Shown here: positions 29,529-39,464 of the stretch, in pieces
Numbering within the stretch: position 1 is the first letter of the stretch
How the letters are laid out: each line of letters begins with the position of its first letter
NCBI GenBank assembly: GCA_963758025.1
Contig: CAVWUA010000006.1
Coordinates: 186,001 to 250,000 of the forward strand
DNA from: CAVWUA01 sp963758025
GTDB lineage: Bacteria > Planctomycetota > Planctomycetia > Isosphaerales > Isosphaeraceae
Direction: 5' to 3'
Length of the DNA: 64,000 bases
The notes under the pieces: generated by a model
The model's input: only the letters and a program-made list of their open reading frames with translations
What the model was told of the DNA's origin: nothing
The model's database searches: none
Program-made: the position numbers and the translations under genes

Positions 29529-30947
29529 TCAGGGCTTCCGCCGCACATAGAGGACGGCGTCACCGTCGAGAGGAGACGTCAAGGTGCGCCGGTCCCCGCC
29601 TTCCACCGCCTCGCCGGACTGGATCGCGCCGGTGATTGGGTGAATCCACTCGACGGAGAGCGTTCCCTTCGCGGCGGTCAGGTCCACCGTCGCGGCGCCT
29701 CCGTCGGGCAGGTAAACGAGGTACTCCCGGCCGGGGACTTCCAGGCAATAGCCGGTGGAGGCCCGCGCGTTGGCCGGGCGGCTGGCCGCCAGATCCATGC
29801 GCGAGGCGCAGGCGCGGGTATGCCCCATCGCCCGTCGGGCCGCCTCGGCATCGCGCATCCCCACCCCCTGGGCCGCCAGGATCGGCGCCCATGCGGGGTC
29901 ATCGTAAGGGTCCATCAGGAGCACGTTGTGACCCCGCAGGAATGCCTTCCAGACCCACTTCTGATCGCCACCGACGCCGAAGACGTGGTCCGTGTCCAGC
30001 AGGCTGACCTTCTTGCCGTCCACGGCGCGCGGGTCGGTCCTCAGGTCAGGCCACTGTTGAGAACCCGGTGAGAACCAGTCCGCCGGGCTCGCCAGCATCT
30101 CGTCGTTGTTCTCCGAGCCGTGGCCGGTGAGCCCGACCGGGTGCTGCTTGGGCTTGGACTTCTCATAGGCGTGCACCGTATCAACGACGAACCGGTCCCA
30201 GTCCTTGTTCCCGCCCTCGTTGGTCACCTCGTAGAGCACGTTGTCCAGGTCGTTGAGCGTATCGACCACCTTACGGATGTAGGCCGCCTGCCGCTCGCGG
30301 ACGCGAGGGTCGTTCAGGTCAGGCCCGACGTTGCTTTTCGTGTTGCCGTTGAACCCCTGGATGTTGTTCTCGGGGTGATACGGGTGGCCGCGCCAGGGGT
30401 CGCCCCCCAGCCAGCTCTTGACCGAGCTCCAGCCCTGGAAGAGCATCACCGAGACGTAGATCCCCCGCTCGCCCGCTTGGCGGACCCGCGAACGGAGCCG
30501 CTTGAAATAGGACTCGTCAAACTGGGATAGATCGAACTTCGGCTTACCGTCCAGCGCCTTCCCCGGGCCGGTGCGGGCATACGGGTTGGGCGTGATGAAC
30601 CAGTCGTCGGGGTTCGACCCCTTGCCATCGGACCAGGGGGCCCAGCGCGCCTGTTCCCAGGCCCACAGACGGATGACGTTGTGGTTGCGCTCGGTCAGGA
30701 AGTCGAGGTAGCGGCCGAAGTCGAACGGCGAGGGAGGGTCCTTGGGGCCCTGGTCCTGGAGGTTCGACCAGGTATGGGAGCCGGTCAGATAGATCGCCCG
30801 CCCGCTGCCGTCGGTGAAGTACCGGGAGTTCTTCGGATGGACCTTCAGCGGCCCTCGGGCGCGACCTTCCGGCTCCGCCGCGGACGCGGGCCCGACGGCC
30901 AGAGTGAGCATTCCCAGCGCGGACAGCACCATCAGAAGCGGCTTCAT
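29529..30947 (-). CDS. Secreted glycoside-hydrolase-like TIM-barrel protein (DUF4038/DUF6298-like)
   Basis: After the signal peptide (MKPLLMVLSALGMLTLAVGP) come PLKVHPKNSRYFTDGSGRAI, YLTGSHTWSNLQD, FLTERNHNVIRLWAWEQARW, GIYVSVMLFQGWSS, DNVLYEVTNEGG and, near the end, a small beta domain (VPGREYLVYLPDGGAATVDL; DGDAVLYVRRKP). The Glu in YEVTNEGG sits where clan GH-A enzymes keep the acid/base residue. It is likely an extracellular polysaccharide-degrading or -binding protein. The start at 30947 is chosen for the GGGAGG site ten bases upstream. It is intact. Confidence 0.78.
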   Translation of the reverse strand: MKPLLMVLSALGMLTLAVGPASAAEPEGRARGPLKVHPKNSRYFTDGSGRAIYLTGSHTWSNLQDQGPKDPPSPFDFGRYLDFLTERNHNVIRLWAWEQARWAPWSDGKGSNPDDWFITPNPYARTGPGKALDGKPKFDLSQFDESYFKRLRSRVRQAGERGIYVSVMLFQGWSSVKSWLGGDPWRGHPYHPENNIQGFNGNTKSNVGPDLNDPRVRERQAAYIRKVVDTLNDLDNVLYEVTNEGGNKDWDRFVVDTVHAYEKSKPKQHPVGLTGHGSENNDEMLASPADWFSPGSQQWPDLRTDPRAVDGKKVSLLDTDHVFGVGGDQKWVWKAFLRGHNVLLMDPYDDPAWAPILAAQGVGMRDAEAARRAMGHTRACASRMDLAASRPANARASTGYCLEVPGREYLVYLPDGGAATVDLTAAKGTLSVEWIHPITGAIQSGEAVEGGDRRTLTSPLDGDAVLYVRRKP

Positions 30948-30980
30948 CGCGGTCAACCTCCCTCGTCGCGGGTGGGTGGG

Positions 30981-33476
30981 TCAGTCTCCTGTAACGTGTT
31001 CGCCGGACGCGAGATCGTCCGGAATCGACAGCTCGTGCGGCGTGGCTTCGGTCAGGCCCGCCTCACTCTCGGCCAAGGCCACGAGTTTCCCACCGGGAAT
31101 GTCCTCCGTGAGGACGACCTCCCACTCGGACAGGTCCGAGCCGACGGGCTGGGCCGGGTGGCCGTTGACCCGGACGGCCTTGATGACGCCATTGCCACAC
31201 GTCGTTCCGCGCACGAGGAGCGAACCTTCGGCGGTTCGGCGGACGCGGGTAACGACGGTCGAGGGGGGCAGGTCGCTCAACGGCTCCAGCAAGGTGGGGA
31301 ACTCCACGTCGCGGACCTCGGCCACGCGCGAGAGGTCGCCGGTCAGCGGCGGATCGTCGTGATAGTCGCTCCCGTCACCCAGCAAGTCACGGGCGCGGGT
31401 GCTGACGACCTTGGCATGCCGCCCGGGGCCGAACTGGTCCAGGAGATAGATCGGCACGCCGCGCGGGGTGCTCGGCGGGGTCCTCGTCCCGCCTCCCACG
31501 TTCGCGAGCGGCCGACGCCCCTTGTCCTTGCGGTTGACCACGCGGACGTTGCGGAAGTAGGAGACGGCCGAGCCGGTCGGGTTGTTGTCGCTGATCTGAA
31601 TCATCGGGACGCTGTTGGCATAGCCCGAGATGCCCTCGAAGATCAGGCCGTCCACACTCAAGGGGCCATACTGCACGCTCTCATCATCCAGACCCCGATT
31701 GAACGGCTCGGTGTTCGTCTCGACGATCGAGAGCCCTCGGTAAACGTGATGGTCGTAGTTCGGGTGGTACACGCCGTAGTCAGCGCGGTAGATGGTCATC
31801 CCATCCACCAGAACGCTCGGCGACTCGGGCCGGAAGGCGTAGTGGACCTGCCAGATCTTCATGTCCTCGATCACGAAGGGATGTCGGTGATCGGGGCCGA
31901 CACGATCCACCCCCTCTCCCAGGTTCAGCCCATATTTGCCGTCGCAATGGGCTTCGTTCCCCTCGAACCGGACGAACGGCAACGTGCGGATGTCCACATT
32001 CTGGCGCGAGCCGTCGGGCTGGAGGATGGGGAAGGTCAGGCCAGGGTTGCGATTGGGCTTGGCCTCGAAGCGGTAGCCGTAACGGTCGTTCTCGCAGGTG
32101 ACGTTGCGGGTGAAGCTGTTCCGGCTATTGGCCCACCAGAAGCCCGCGCCATCGTTCTGGTCGAACGGCAGGACCTGGTCCGGCAGCTTCTTCGCCATGT
32201 AGGCTTGCACGGCGAGGTTGCGGTCGAGGATGTTGTTGACCTCGGTGCCGTCCTCCAGGAAGAACCCGTGGCCGACGCTCTGATATCCGACGCAGTCGCG
32301 CACCACCATGTAGTTGGTGCCGTGGATGGTGATCCAGCGATTGTCGCTGTCCCAGATCGCGGCGCCCACGACCGAACTGCCGCGCATCGTGTCGCCGACG
32401 CGGTGGAAGTGCAGGCTGTACTTACCGAGAACCCCTTCCTTGCCCAGGTGGCGAAACTCCGCGTAGGAGATCGAACCGGCCGAGCCGCGGTGATACATGG
32501 TGTGGCCGCGGACGCCGTCCGGGTCGGCCGACTCGACGACGACGTTGCGGCTCAAATTCGCCACCTCGCCGCGATAGGCGCCCTCGCCCCGGTGCTCGAA
32601 TTCCAGGGGACGGTCGAGCGTCAGGCGGTTGTCGCTGATGCCCCGCACGGTGCGTTCCTCGGTATAGACCGGAACGCCGGGCCTGGCGTCGGTCCGGTAT
32701 CCCGCCGCGTCCTTCGAGGTCGCGGCCGTTGCGGACGGATCGCCCGCCTTCCGTCGCCGGGTGCCCCCGGTGCCGTTGTCGCCTCGGGTCGCCGTGACGA
32801 TCACACGGTTCCCGACCCGCCAGCCCGTGACCGTCTCGGCGAGGGTGACCCGGCGGGCACCCTCCGGGGCCGTCGCACCGAGCTTGACCCACGTGCGGTT
32901 CATCGGTGCGCCGTGGAAGTCCATCCGGCCCCCGCAACAGACGATCGACGGGCAGGTCTCACGGTCCATCCCCTCGATGTACGTCAGCCGGATCAACGCG
33001 GTGTGCTCGGGCTCGACCGGACGATCGACCGTGCCGACCTCCAGCGCCGGCCGGGGCGTTCCCGCGTCGTGATGTGCCGGATGAGCGTCGCAATCGAAGC
33101 CATTCTCGCTCGCGTCGTCCCCCGCCTGGATCTTGATCAGACCCACGGCGAGGCGGGTATCGCGATCGACCGCGAAGGTGAGCGTCCCGGCAACATGGAT
33201 CGAGCGGATGACCGCGTCGGAGGCGATGTCGTAACGGACGGTGTGCCCCGCCCGGATCTGGACCCTTGCCCCGTCCGCCGGAATTGCTCCCCCTTCCCAG
33301 GTTGCCGGCGCGGACCACGGTCCATCCCCTGCCGACCGGATCAAGGCGGGCGTCGCGGCCTCGGGTGTTGGCGACGCCCCCCGGACGAGCCCTCCCAGCA
33401 AGGGGCTCAGGCCGAGCAGCCACGCGACGAGGAGCATCCCGAGGCGCATTCGGTGCGATCGGACGAAGTGGCGCAT
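30981..33476 (-). CDS. G8-domain, right-handed beta-helix secreted protein
   Basis: The product, about 831 residues, begins MRHFVRSHRMRLGMLLVAWL (signal peptide), then a G8 domain (SAPATWEGGAIPADGARVQI, RAGHTVRYDIASDAVIRSIH, VAGTLTFAVDRDTRLAVGLI) followed by a long set of parallel beta-helix turns (for example NVVVESADPDGVRGHTMYHR, EFRHLGKEGVLGKYSLHFHR, WITIHGTNYMVVRDCVGYQS). G8 proteins of this layout include animal hyaluronan-degrading CEMIP and bacterial relatives, so a glycan-related extracellular role is plausible. It is intact and lies 34 bases upstream of the glycoside-hydrolase-like gene, likely in one operon. GAGG seven bases before the ATG supports the start. Confidence 0.82.
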   Translation of the reverse strand: MRHFVRSHRMRLGMLLVAWLLGLSPLLGGLVRGASPTPEAATPALIRSAGDGPWSAPATWEGGAIPADGARVQIRAGHTVRYDIASDAVIRSIHVAGTLTFAVDRDTRLAVGLIKIQAGDDASENGFDCDAHPAHHDAGTPRPALEVGTVDRPVEPEHTALIRLTYIEGMDRETCPSIVCCGGRMDFHGAPMNRTWVKLGATAPEGARRVTLAETVTGWRVGNRVIVTATRGDNGTGGTRRRKAGDPSATAATSKDAAGYRTDARPGVPVYTEERTVRGISDNRLTLDRPLEFEHRGEGAYRGEVANLSRNVVVESADPDGVRGHTMYHRGSAGSISYAEFRHLGKEGVLGKYSLHFHRVGDTMRGSSVVGAAIWDSDNRWITIHGTNYMVVRDCVGYQSVGHGFFLEDGTEVNNILDRNLAVQAYMAKKLPDQVLPFDQNDGAGFWWANSRNSFTRNVTCENDRYGYRFEAKPNRNPGLTFPILQPDGSRQNVDIRTLPFVRFEGNEAHCDGKYGLNLGEGVDRVGPDHRHPFVIEDMKIWQVHYAFRPESPSVLVDGMTIYRADYGVYHPNYDHHVYRGLSIVETNTEPFNRGLDDESVQYGPLSVDGLIFEGISGYANSVPMIQISDNNPTGSAVSYFRNVRVVNRKDKGRRPLANVGGGTRTPPSTPRGVPIYLLDQFGPGRHAKVVSTRARDLLGDGSDYHDDPPLTGDLSRVAEVRDVEFPTLLEPLSDLPPSTVVTRVRRTAEGSLLVRGTTCGNGVIKAVRVNGHPAQPVGSDLSEWEVVLTEDIPGGKLVALAESEAGLTEATPHELSIPDDLASGEHVTGD

Positions 33477-33963
33477 GTCGTTGCCTCGCGTCTGAAGGGG
33501 TGAGTCCGGTGATTCCATTCGGAGTGGTCGGCCGCAGGGTGCAGTTTATCCAGCAAGTGTTGAACGCCGCAAGGAACCACCATCCCCGCCACGGCGGAGA
33601 ACCGCATGAAGCTCAGTGGCTTTCGGCCGAGGTGGTCGGCCCGCGCGGATCGGGAGGTCCTCCGGCAGGCCCGGGATCAGACGCAAGCCCGAGCTGGGCC
33701 GTGTCCCGGTGGTGATCCTCATGGACGAGTGCTACGGGTCGTGGCCGTGGAGGAGTTGCTGGCTGGGGTTGAATTCCTCATATAACAGGGATTACGACCC
33801 GCCCTCAGTGAGCCCAACCGTCCTCACGGGCCGACCTGACGACGTTATCTCCAATCCTCCTGATCCTGGGGCAAGGAGCCTTCCGCAGCCCATTGAGATC
33901 GGTTAAAGTTAACGATCATTCCATGTTGCTCGCGACGGGCAACATGCCGACTGGCTATGGCGG
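33477..33963. other. Intergenic region holding repeat copy A
   Basis: Between the G8 gene (leftward) and the DUF2339 gene (rightward) there is no recognised gene. It contains copy A of a 112-bp repeat (33744-33855). Short frames run through the repeat but are broken by stops. An A+T-rich patch at about 33895-33930 may hold a promoter. Confidence 0.45.
33744..33855 (+). repeat. 112-bp direct repeat, copy A
   Basis: Aligned by eye without gaps to 37381-37492 in the same orientation, with four mismatches in 112 bases (about 96% identity). In one frame copy B reads VEELLAVVEFLIRQGLRPAL then SEPNHPHGPT and stop, while copy A has an in-frame stop after VEFLI, so the repeat could derive from a gene end. 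The pair brackets the DUF2339/DUF3999 genes. Confidence 0.85.
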
Positions 33964-34005
33964 CCCCGCCGTGCGACCGATCGCACGCGCGGGGTTTCTT
34001 TTTTT
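33964..34005 (+). terminator. Hairpin plus T tract before the DUF2339 gene
   Basis: CCCCGCCGTGCGA (33964-33976) can pair, with one bulged base, with TCGCACGCGCGGGG (33981-33994) over a CCGA loop, followed by TTTCTTTTTTT. This is a rho-independent terminator on the + strand. No + strand gene ends just before it, so it either ends an unseen short transcript or lies in the leader of the DUF2339 gene, 45 bases ahead of its start. Confidence 0.7.
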
Positions 34006-34049
34006 GAGACGCCGTGGCGGGAGAGGCCCTGAATGGGGAGGAGGCGATC

Positions 34050-35936
34050 GTGGCTGAGGTCCTCGCGATGCTGGCGTTCCTCTCGATCGTGGCGGTGTTG
34101 CTGCTGGGGCCGCTGATCCTTTCCATCATTGCCCTGATCCGCACGCGGCGGATTGGCGCCCTGGAGCGGCGAATCGAACAGTTAAACGCCCTCGTGCGTC
34201 AGCTCGCGGTTCATGCTCCCGGAGGCGTGGCCGGTCCGGAGCCGGCAACGAGCGAGCCTTCCGCTGCGATCCTGGAACCAGAGCCGACCCGGAATCGACC
34301 CGTCGCGGGCCGGCTCCGGAAGTGGTCCGTCGATCGGGAACCGATCGACTGGGAAGGGCTGATCGGTCAGCGGGCGCTGGGGTGGGTGGCTGTCGTGGTC
34401 CTGGTCTTCGCCGCCGCCTTCTTCCTGCGATATGCCATCGAGAACCGCTGGATCGGTCCGCTCGGGCGGGTGGCGCTGGCGGCGGTGGCGGGCATGGCGC
34501 TGGTTCTGGGTGGTCAGCATTATCACCAACGTGGCTGGCGCGTCTTCGCCCCGATGCTGACCGGTGGGGGCCTCGTCGTGTTCTACCTCGCCACGTTCGC
34601 CGCGTTCGGGTTCTACCACCTGCTACCCCGCCAGGCGGCCGCGGTGTTCCTGCTGGTCATCGTCGTCGAGTCGATGGTCCTGGCCGTTCTCTACGATCGG
34701 ATGGCGCTCGGGCTGGTGGCGGTCTTGGGCGGGCTGCTCACGCCGGTCTTGTTGCACACGGAGCACGACCCGTATCAGGCGCTGTTCACTTATCTGGTCG
34801 TTCTGGATGTCGGCGTCGTCCTGCTGGCTCTCTGGCGCGAGTGGCCGGCGATCGCCACCACGGGTCTGCTCGGGACACACCTGCTGTTCTGGTCGTGGTA
34901 CGCCGAGAACTATCACCCGGAGAAACGGCCGGCGGCGCTGGTGCTGCTCATTGCGGTCTTCCTGTTGTTCCTCGGGCACGGACTGATCGGGCAGGTCGCG
35001 CGGCGACGCCCGGCCGGCTGGGAGGACCTGGGGCGGTGGCTCGCCAATGGCTTCCTCGCGTTCCTCGCCGTCTATGTCCTGCTGCGGCCGGATTACGACG
35101 CCTGGATGGGGACACTCGCCTTGGCGACGGCGGCGCTCTACGCGGCGCTGGCCCGGCTGATGCTCGCGACGAGGCCGCAAGACGACCGCCTGTTCCTGGC
35201 AACCCTGGCGATGGCGGTGGGCTTCGTGGCCCTGGCCTTCCCGATCCAGGCCGACGCCCCCTGGATCGCCTTGAGCTGGGCGGTTGAGGCGGCCGCCCTG
35301 TGGTGGCTCGGCCTGAGGGTGCAGTCGCCGACCCTGAAGGTGTTCGCCACGGTGCTCGCCGTCATGGCCGTCACGCGGCTGGTCTTCATTGATACACCGT
35401 CCGAAACGCGCCCGCCGTTCCTGCCGATCATCAACCGCTACGCGCTGCCCGCGCTGGGGGTCTGCGCCTGCCTGCTCGGAGCCCTGGCCACGACGCGGCG
35501 CTGGCAGGTCGGGCTGGCGAACGTGGAGCGGAAGCTGCTGATCGCCGCGGAGATCGGGGGCATCCTGCTGCTCGGGTACGTGCTCTCGGTGGACCTCTAC
35601 GGCTACTGCGACGCCCGCGCGGCGGTTGGTGGGACGGAAAGAATCCTCTGGGAGCGGATCGGGGAGACGACGCTCTCGGTCCTGTGGGCGTTCTACGCGA
35701 CCGCGGTGCTGGCGGTCGGATTCGTGCGGGATCGACCCTGGCTGCGCTGGACGGCCCTGGGGTGGTACGGGTTGACTCTGGGCAAGGTCTTCCTCGTCGA
35801 TCTGGCCGGTCTGGACGAGCTGTACCGCATCCTGGCGTTCCTGGTTCTGGCAATCGCTCTGGGACTCGCGGCGCGGGCCTACCACGGCCTCCGGCCGTCG
35901 CGGAGAACGGGCTTCGTGGGAGGGAGACGGTCATGA
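34050..35936 (+). CDS. DUF2339 multi-pass membrane protein
   Basis: About 628 residues with some 16-18 hydrophobic spans. After one N-terminal span and a coiled region (RRIGALERRIEQLNALVRQL) come WEGLIGQRALGWVAVVVLVF and AAFFLRYAIENRWIGPLGRV, the DUF2339 signature. The function of the family is unknown; it is often paired with DUF3999, as here. The GTG at 34050 is preferred as start because GGGGAGGAGG lies five bases upstream; an upstream GTG at 34014 would lie almost on the terminator. The stop overlaps the DUF3999 start (ATGA). It is intact. Confidence 0.82.
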   Translation: MAEVLAMLAFLSIVAVLLLGPLILSIIALIRTRRIGALERRIEQLNALVRQLAVHAPGGVAGPEPATSEPSAAILEPEPTRNRPVAGRLRKWSVDREPIDWEGLIGQRALGWVAVVVLVFAAAFFLRYAIENRWIGPLGRVALAAVAGMALVLGGQHYHQRGWRVFAPMLTGGGLVVFYLATFAAFGFYHLLPRQAAAVFLLVIVVESMVLAVLYDRMALGLVAVLGGLLTPVLLHTEHDPYQALFTYLVVLDVGVVLLALWREWPAIATTGLLGTHLLFWSWYAENYHPEKRPAALVLLIAVFLLFLGHGLIGQVARRRPAGWEDLGRWLANGFLAFLAVYVLLRPDYDAWMGTLALATAALYAALARLMLATRPQDDRLFLATLAMAVGFVALAFPIQADAPWIALSWAVEAAALWWLGLRVQSPTLKVFATVLAVMAVTRLVFIDTPSETRPPFLPIINRYALPALGVCACLLGALATTRRWQVGLANVERKLLIAAEIGGILLLGYVLSVDLYGYCDARAAVGGTERILWERIGETTLSVLWAFYATAVLAVGFVRDRPWLRWTALGWYGLTLGKVFLVDLAGLDELYRILAFLVLAIALGLAARAYHGLRPSRRTGFVGGRRS

Positions 35937-37304
35937 TGGGCAACCAGACGAAGACGGGCCGGGTCGTGTGGGCGATCACGTTTGGCATCGCTCTGCTGGG
36001 GCTTGGCGGCTGGGCTCCCATCCGGGCGGCCGACCAGGAGTCGTTGAGTGGCTGGCGCAGGGTCTACGATCTCCCGGCGTCCCGCGACGGGACGTCCCCC
36101 TGGAAAGACGTGGTACTGCGTCCGTCGGTCTTCACCACGGCAAGGCTCGATCTGGGGGACCTGAGGCTGATCGACGCGAGGGGGCGCGAGGTGCCTTATG
36201 CCCTGCGCGTCCGGCGGTCGGAGTCGCGTAGCGAGCCGATCGCGGCGAGGGAGTTCAACCGGGCGGCCGGACCGTCGGGCACGGCCGAGCTGTCGCTTGA
36301 CCTGGGCACGGACGAGGTCGAGCATAACGAGGTCGTGGTCGAATTGCCGGGCATGAACGTCCGTCGTCGGGGGCGGCTCGAAGGCAGCAACGACGGCCAG
36401 GACTGGCGCGTGCTGGTCGAGAAGGACTTGTTCCACTTCCAGGCCAAGGGCCGGGAGTTGGAGGACGATCGCCTCTCGTATCCCCCCGGGCGGTTCCGCT
36501 ACCTGCGGCTCCGCGTGGCCCGAGATCCGGAAGTGGACAAGGCGCCGGTGACGATCGGTGCCGTCTCGGTGCGGCGACGGGTCGAGTCGCCCGGCGAGAC
36601 GTTCTCCTGGGCGGCCAAGCTGGGGCCTCGCGAACCGGTGCGGACGAACGAGGGACCAGGCTCGGCCTGGATACTCGGCCTCGGGGGAGACCACGTGCCT
36701 TGCGAGCGGGTCGAGGTTGAGGTCACCGACGCGGAGTTCGCGCAACTACCGGATCGAGGCCGGCGGGCCGGAGGGTTCGGATGAGCCGTTCCGTCAGGTC
36801 GGCGCGGGCCTCTGGCGACGCCGCGCCGGCGAGGCGAAGGCCCCTCTGGTGGCGGAGTTCCCCGAGGTCACGGCGAGCCGGCTCCGCCTGGTGGTGATCG
36901 ACCACAACAACCCGCCGCTCGACGTGCGGTCGGCGACATTGGCGGCCCCGGCGCGGCAGGTCGTCTTCGCGAGCCAGGCGGGCCGGACGGGGCCGCTGCG
37001 GCTCTACGTCGGCAATCCCAAGGCGGCGCCACCGGAGTACGACTTCGCGCGCAACCTGCCCGCCCGGCTCGATCCGCCCCCGACGCGTTTGACCCTCGGT
37101 CCGGGCCGTCCGAACCCGGTCTTTCGCCCCGAGCCTCGCCCGTGGACCGAGCGCTGGCCTTGGCTGATCTACGTGGTCCTCGGCTCGATCGCCACGGTCC
37201 TCGGCGGGATCATCCTCAGTTTGGCCCGCAAGGCCATCACCCTGTACGACGCGCGACAACCATCCGCCAACGACAGAGCGGCTGTTGTCGGTCGGCATTC
37301 GTGA
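35933..37304 (+). CDS. DUF3999 family membrane-anchored protein (one frame break)
   Basis: The protein has a signal peptide (VWAITFGIALLGLGGWAPIR), a large extracytoplasmic beta-rich part (VYDLPASRDGTSPWKDVVLR; GRLEGSNDGQDWRVLVEKDL, discoidin-like) and a single C-terminal membrane span (WPWLIYVVLGSIATVLGGII). This matches DUF3999, which forms a conserved pair with DUF2339 and is of unknown function. A frame change at about 36745 is solved by one extra base: the text then continues RIEAGGPEGSDEPFRQVGAG. Translational coupling to the preceding gene suggests a complex in the membrane. Confidence 0.78.
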
Positions 37305-37380
37305 TCAGCGGCCGCGTACGTCGCTGTCCCGGAGGGCATCACAAGCCGATGTGGCTCTCGCCGACCGTTGAGCCTTCATT

Positions 37381-37492
37381 GCCGTGGAGGAGTTGCTGGC
37401 TGTGGTTGAATTCCTCATACGACAGGGATTACGACCCGCCCTCAGTGAGCCCAACCATCCTCACGGGCCGACCTGACGACGTTATCTCCAAT
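37381..37492 (+). repeat. 112-bp direct repeat, copy B
   Basis: Second copy of the repeat at 33744-33855, same orientation, about 96% identical over its full length. It begins 77 bases after the DUF3999 gene and ends 103 bases before the next DUF1501 gene. Identity falls away sharply at both edges, as expected for a discrete unit. Confidence 0.85.
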
Positions 37493-37595
37493 TGTCTGGC
37501 CGGGACCGTGCAGGGTACCGTGACGCGACCCGCCCATGTTACAATCGAGGTTTCCCGGAAACGCCTCATCGCTTCGACAACGGGAGGATGCGCTC

Positions 37596-39022
37596 GTGAT
37601 CCGCTTCGTCACCGGTCGAACGACATCCAGCCCGCGATCTCGCGACGTGAATGGCTCCGCATCGGCGGCCTGGCGGCGCTCGGCGGCTTCGCCACACCGT
37701 CCCGTTCGTGGGGGGCGGAGCGAGGCCGGCCCCCGGGGTTCGGGCGGGCCAGGTCGGTGATCCTGGTTTACGCGAACGGCGGGCAGAGTCAGCTTGAGAC
37801 CTGGGACCCGAAACCGGACGCCCCTTCCGGAATCCGGGGAGAATTCGGCGCCATTCCCACCGCCGTCCCCGGCACATTCCTGACCGAACACCTCCCCCGC
37901 TTGGCCCGGCTGGCGGATCGCTACACGATCGTCCGTAGCATGTCGCACGACGACCTCGACCACGGATCGGCCACGTACCTGACCCTGACCGGCCGCTACC
38001 ATCCCCAGAAGTCGGCCAACCCGCCACCGCGCCCGACCGACTTCCCGACGCTGGGGGCCGTGCTGTCGAGGGTCCGGCCAGCCGCCGGCTCGCCGTACAC
38101 GGCGGTCCACGTCAACGGCCCCGCGCTGGTGCCCGAACTACCGGCGCCGGGGCAGGACGGCGGCTTTCTGGGCCGCGAGTATGAGCCGCTACTCGTCGGC
38201 GACGTGACCCGCGAGGCGTCGGGCCTGCCCGACCTCTCGCCGCCACCGGAGCTGCCCCCGGTGCGGATCGAGGCCAGGCGCTCCCTGCTCCAGACCATCG
38301 ACTCGTACCGGCGCGAATTGCCGCGGAACGTGCCGCTCCAGGAGATGGACGAACTGTACCGCCAGGCGTACGACCTGCTCGACTCGCCCCGCTGCCGGGC
38401 GGCGTTCGACCTGTCGGCCGAGCCCGCCGCGTTGCGCGAGCGCTACGGCCTGCACCGCTCGGGCCAGGCGTGCCTGCTGGCCCGCCGCCTGGTCGAGGCG
38501 GAAGTCCCGCTGATCAACGTCATCTGGAATCACTCGGGACGCGGGCAGGACACCCACCCGGACGACGCGGACGCTTACGGCTGGGACACCCACAACGACA
38601 TCTTCGCCGTCCTGCGCGAACGGCTCCTGCCGCGCTTCGACCAGAGCTTCTCGGCACTGCTGGAGGACCTGGACGCGCGGGGCCTGCTGGACCAGACGCT
38701 GGTCGTCTGCATGGGCGAGTTCGGCCGGGCGCCTCGGGTCGCGCTGGAGGGCAAGTTCGCCGGAGCCGCGCCGGGGCGAAAGCACTGGGCCAATGTCTAT
38801 TCCATCGTCATGGCCGGGGCGGGAGTCACTCGCGGGGCGGTCCTCGGGTCATCGGACCGGAACGCCGCCTATCCGCGGACCGACCGCGTCGGCCCCTGGG
38901 ACGTCGCGGCGACGGTCATGTCCGCGCTGGGGATCGAACCAGGGGCCCTTTATACGGACTCGCTGGACCGGCCCTTCCCGATCACCCTCGGCGAGCCCAT
39001 CGCCGGCCTCTATCGCGGATAG
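37596..39022 (+). CDS. DUF1501 family protein (frame break near the start)
   Basis: The leader SRREWLRIGGLAALGGFATP is a twin-arginine signal, followed by SVILVYANGGQSQLETWDPK, FLTEHLPRLARLADRYTIVR, CLLARRLVEAEVPLINVIWN, VVCMGEFGRAPRVALEG and GRKHWANVYSIVMAGAGVTR. The frame that carries the protein has no start codon before the leader. A GTG at 37596 with GGGAGGA seven bases upstream lies in the neighbouring frame, so one extra base between 37600 and 37610 is likely. The rest is unbroken. Exported, metal-dependent family of unknown substrate; no DUF1553 partner adjoins it. Confidence 0.8.
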
Positions 39023-39464
39023 AGATCAGGTCGCCGTTGGCACAGCGATCCTTGCGCCAAAGGGAGACCGCCTGGTCAATTTCACGGATTCGAATCAGTG
39101 AATCCGTAGGGTGGGCACCGCCCACCCTCCAAAGATCGGTGGACGGTGCCCACCCGACGAGGCTGCGTCTCCTGCGTCGTGACCTCGGCTCGGTCGCGAA
39201 CCCGTTTCATTCCTCGCGCCGAAGAACGCAACGTCACCCGGCGGTTGGGTCGCGAACGTGCCGACGTCGCTCGATTCGTCCCGACGGGGCCGCATTCACG
39301 AGCCAAGGGCCATGCCCCTGGGATACGCCCTTGCTCCGGTTCGGCTACGGAGTCGCTCCCGGTCGTTCGGTGTGGTGGGAGAACCCGCCGCCCTGGTAGG
39401 ATGTCCGGGAGAATGAATGAAGGGAACACCCACACCCGGCAATCGGGCCGGGAGAAAGCCGAAA
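39023..39464. other. Intergenic region with an inverted repeat
   Basis: No gene was recognised in these 442 bases. A hairpin-forming repeat at 39109-39155 is listed separately. The rest (39160-39440) has short frames without family signatures. AAAGCCGAAA just before 39465 is a poor ribosome site for the next gene. Confidence 0.4.
39109..39155. repeat. Inverted repeat GGGTGGGCACCG / CGGTGCCCACCC
   Basis: Two perfect 12-base arms (39109-39120 and 39144-39155) enclose 23 bases; an inner GGGTGGG/CCCACCC pairing is also possible. It begins 87 bases after the DUF1501 gene. It resembles the GGTGGGCACCGCCCACC elements I recall from planctomycete intergenic regions, and could act as terminator or be a REP-like repeat. 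Confidence 0.6.

Noticed and set aside
31000..33500. A 940-codon + strand frame at 30681-33503
   Set aside because: It is the antisense of the G8 protein gene; the minus-strand reading has clear domains and a signal peptide, the + reading only low-complexity sequence.
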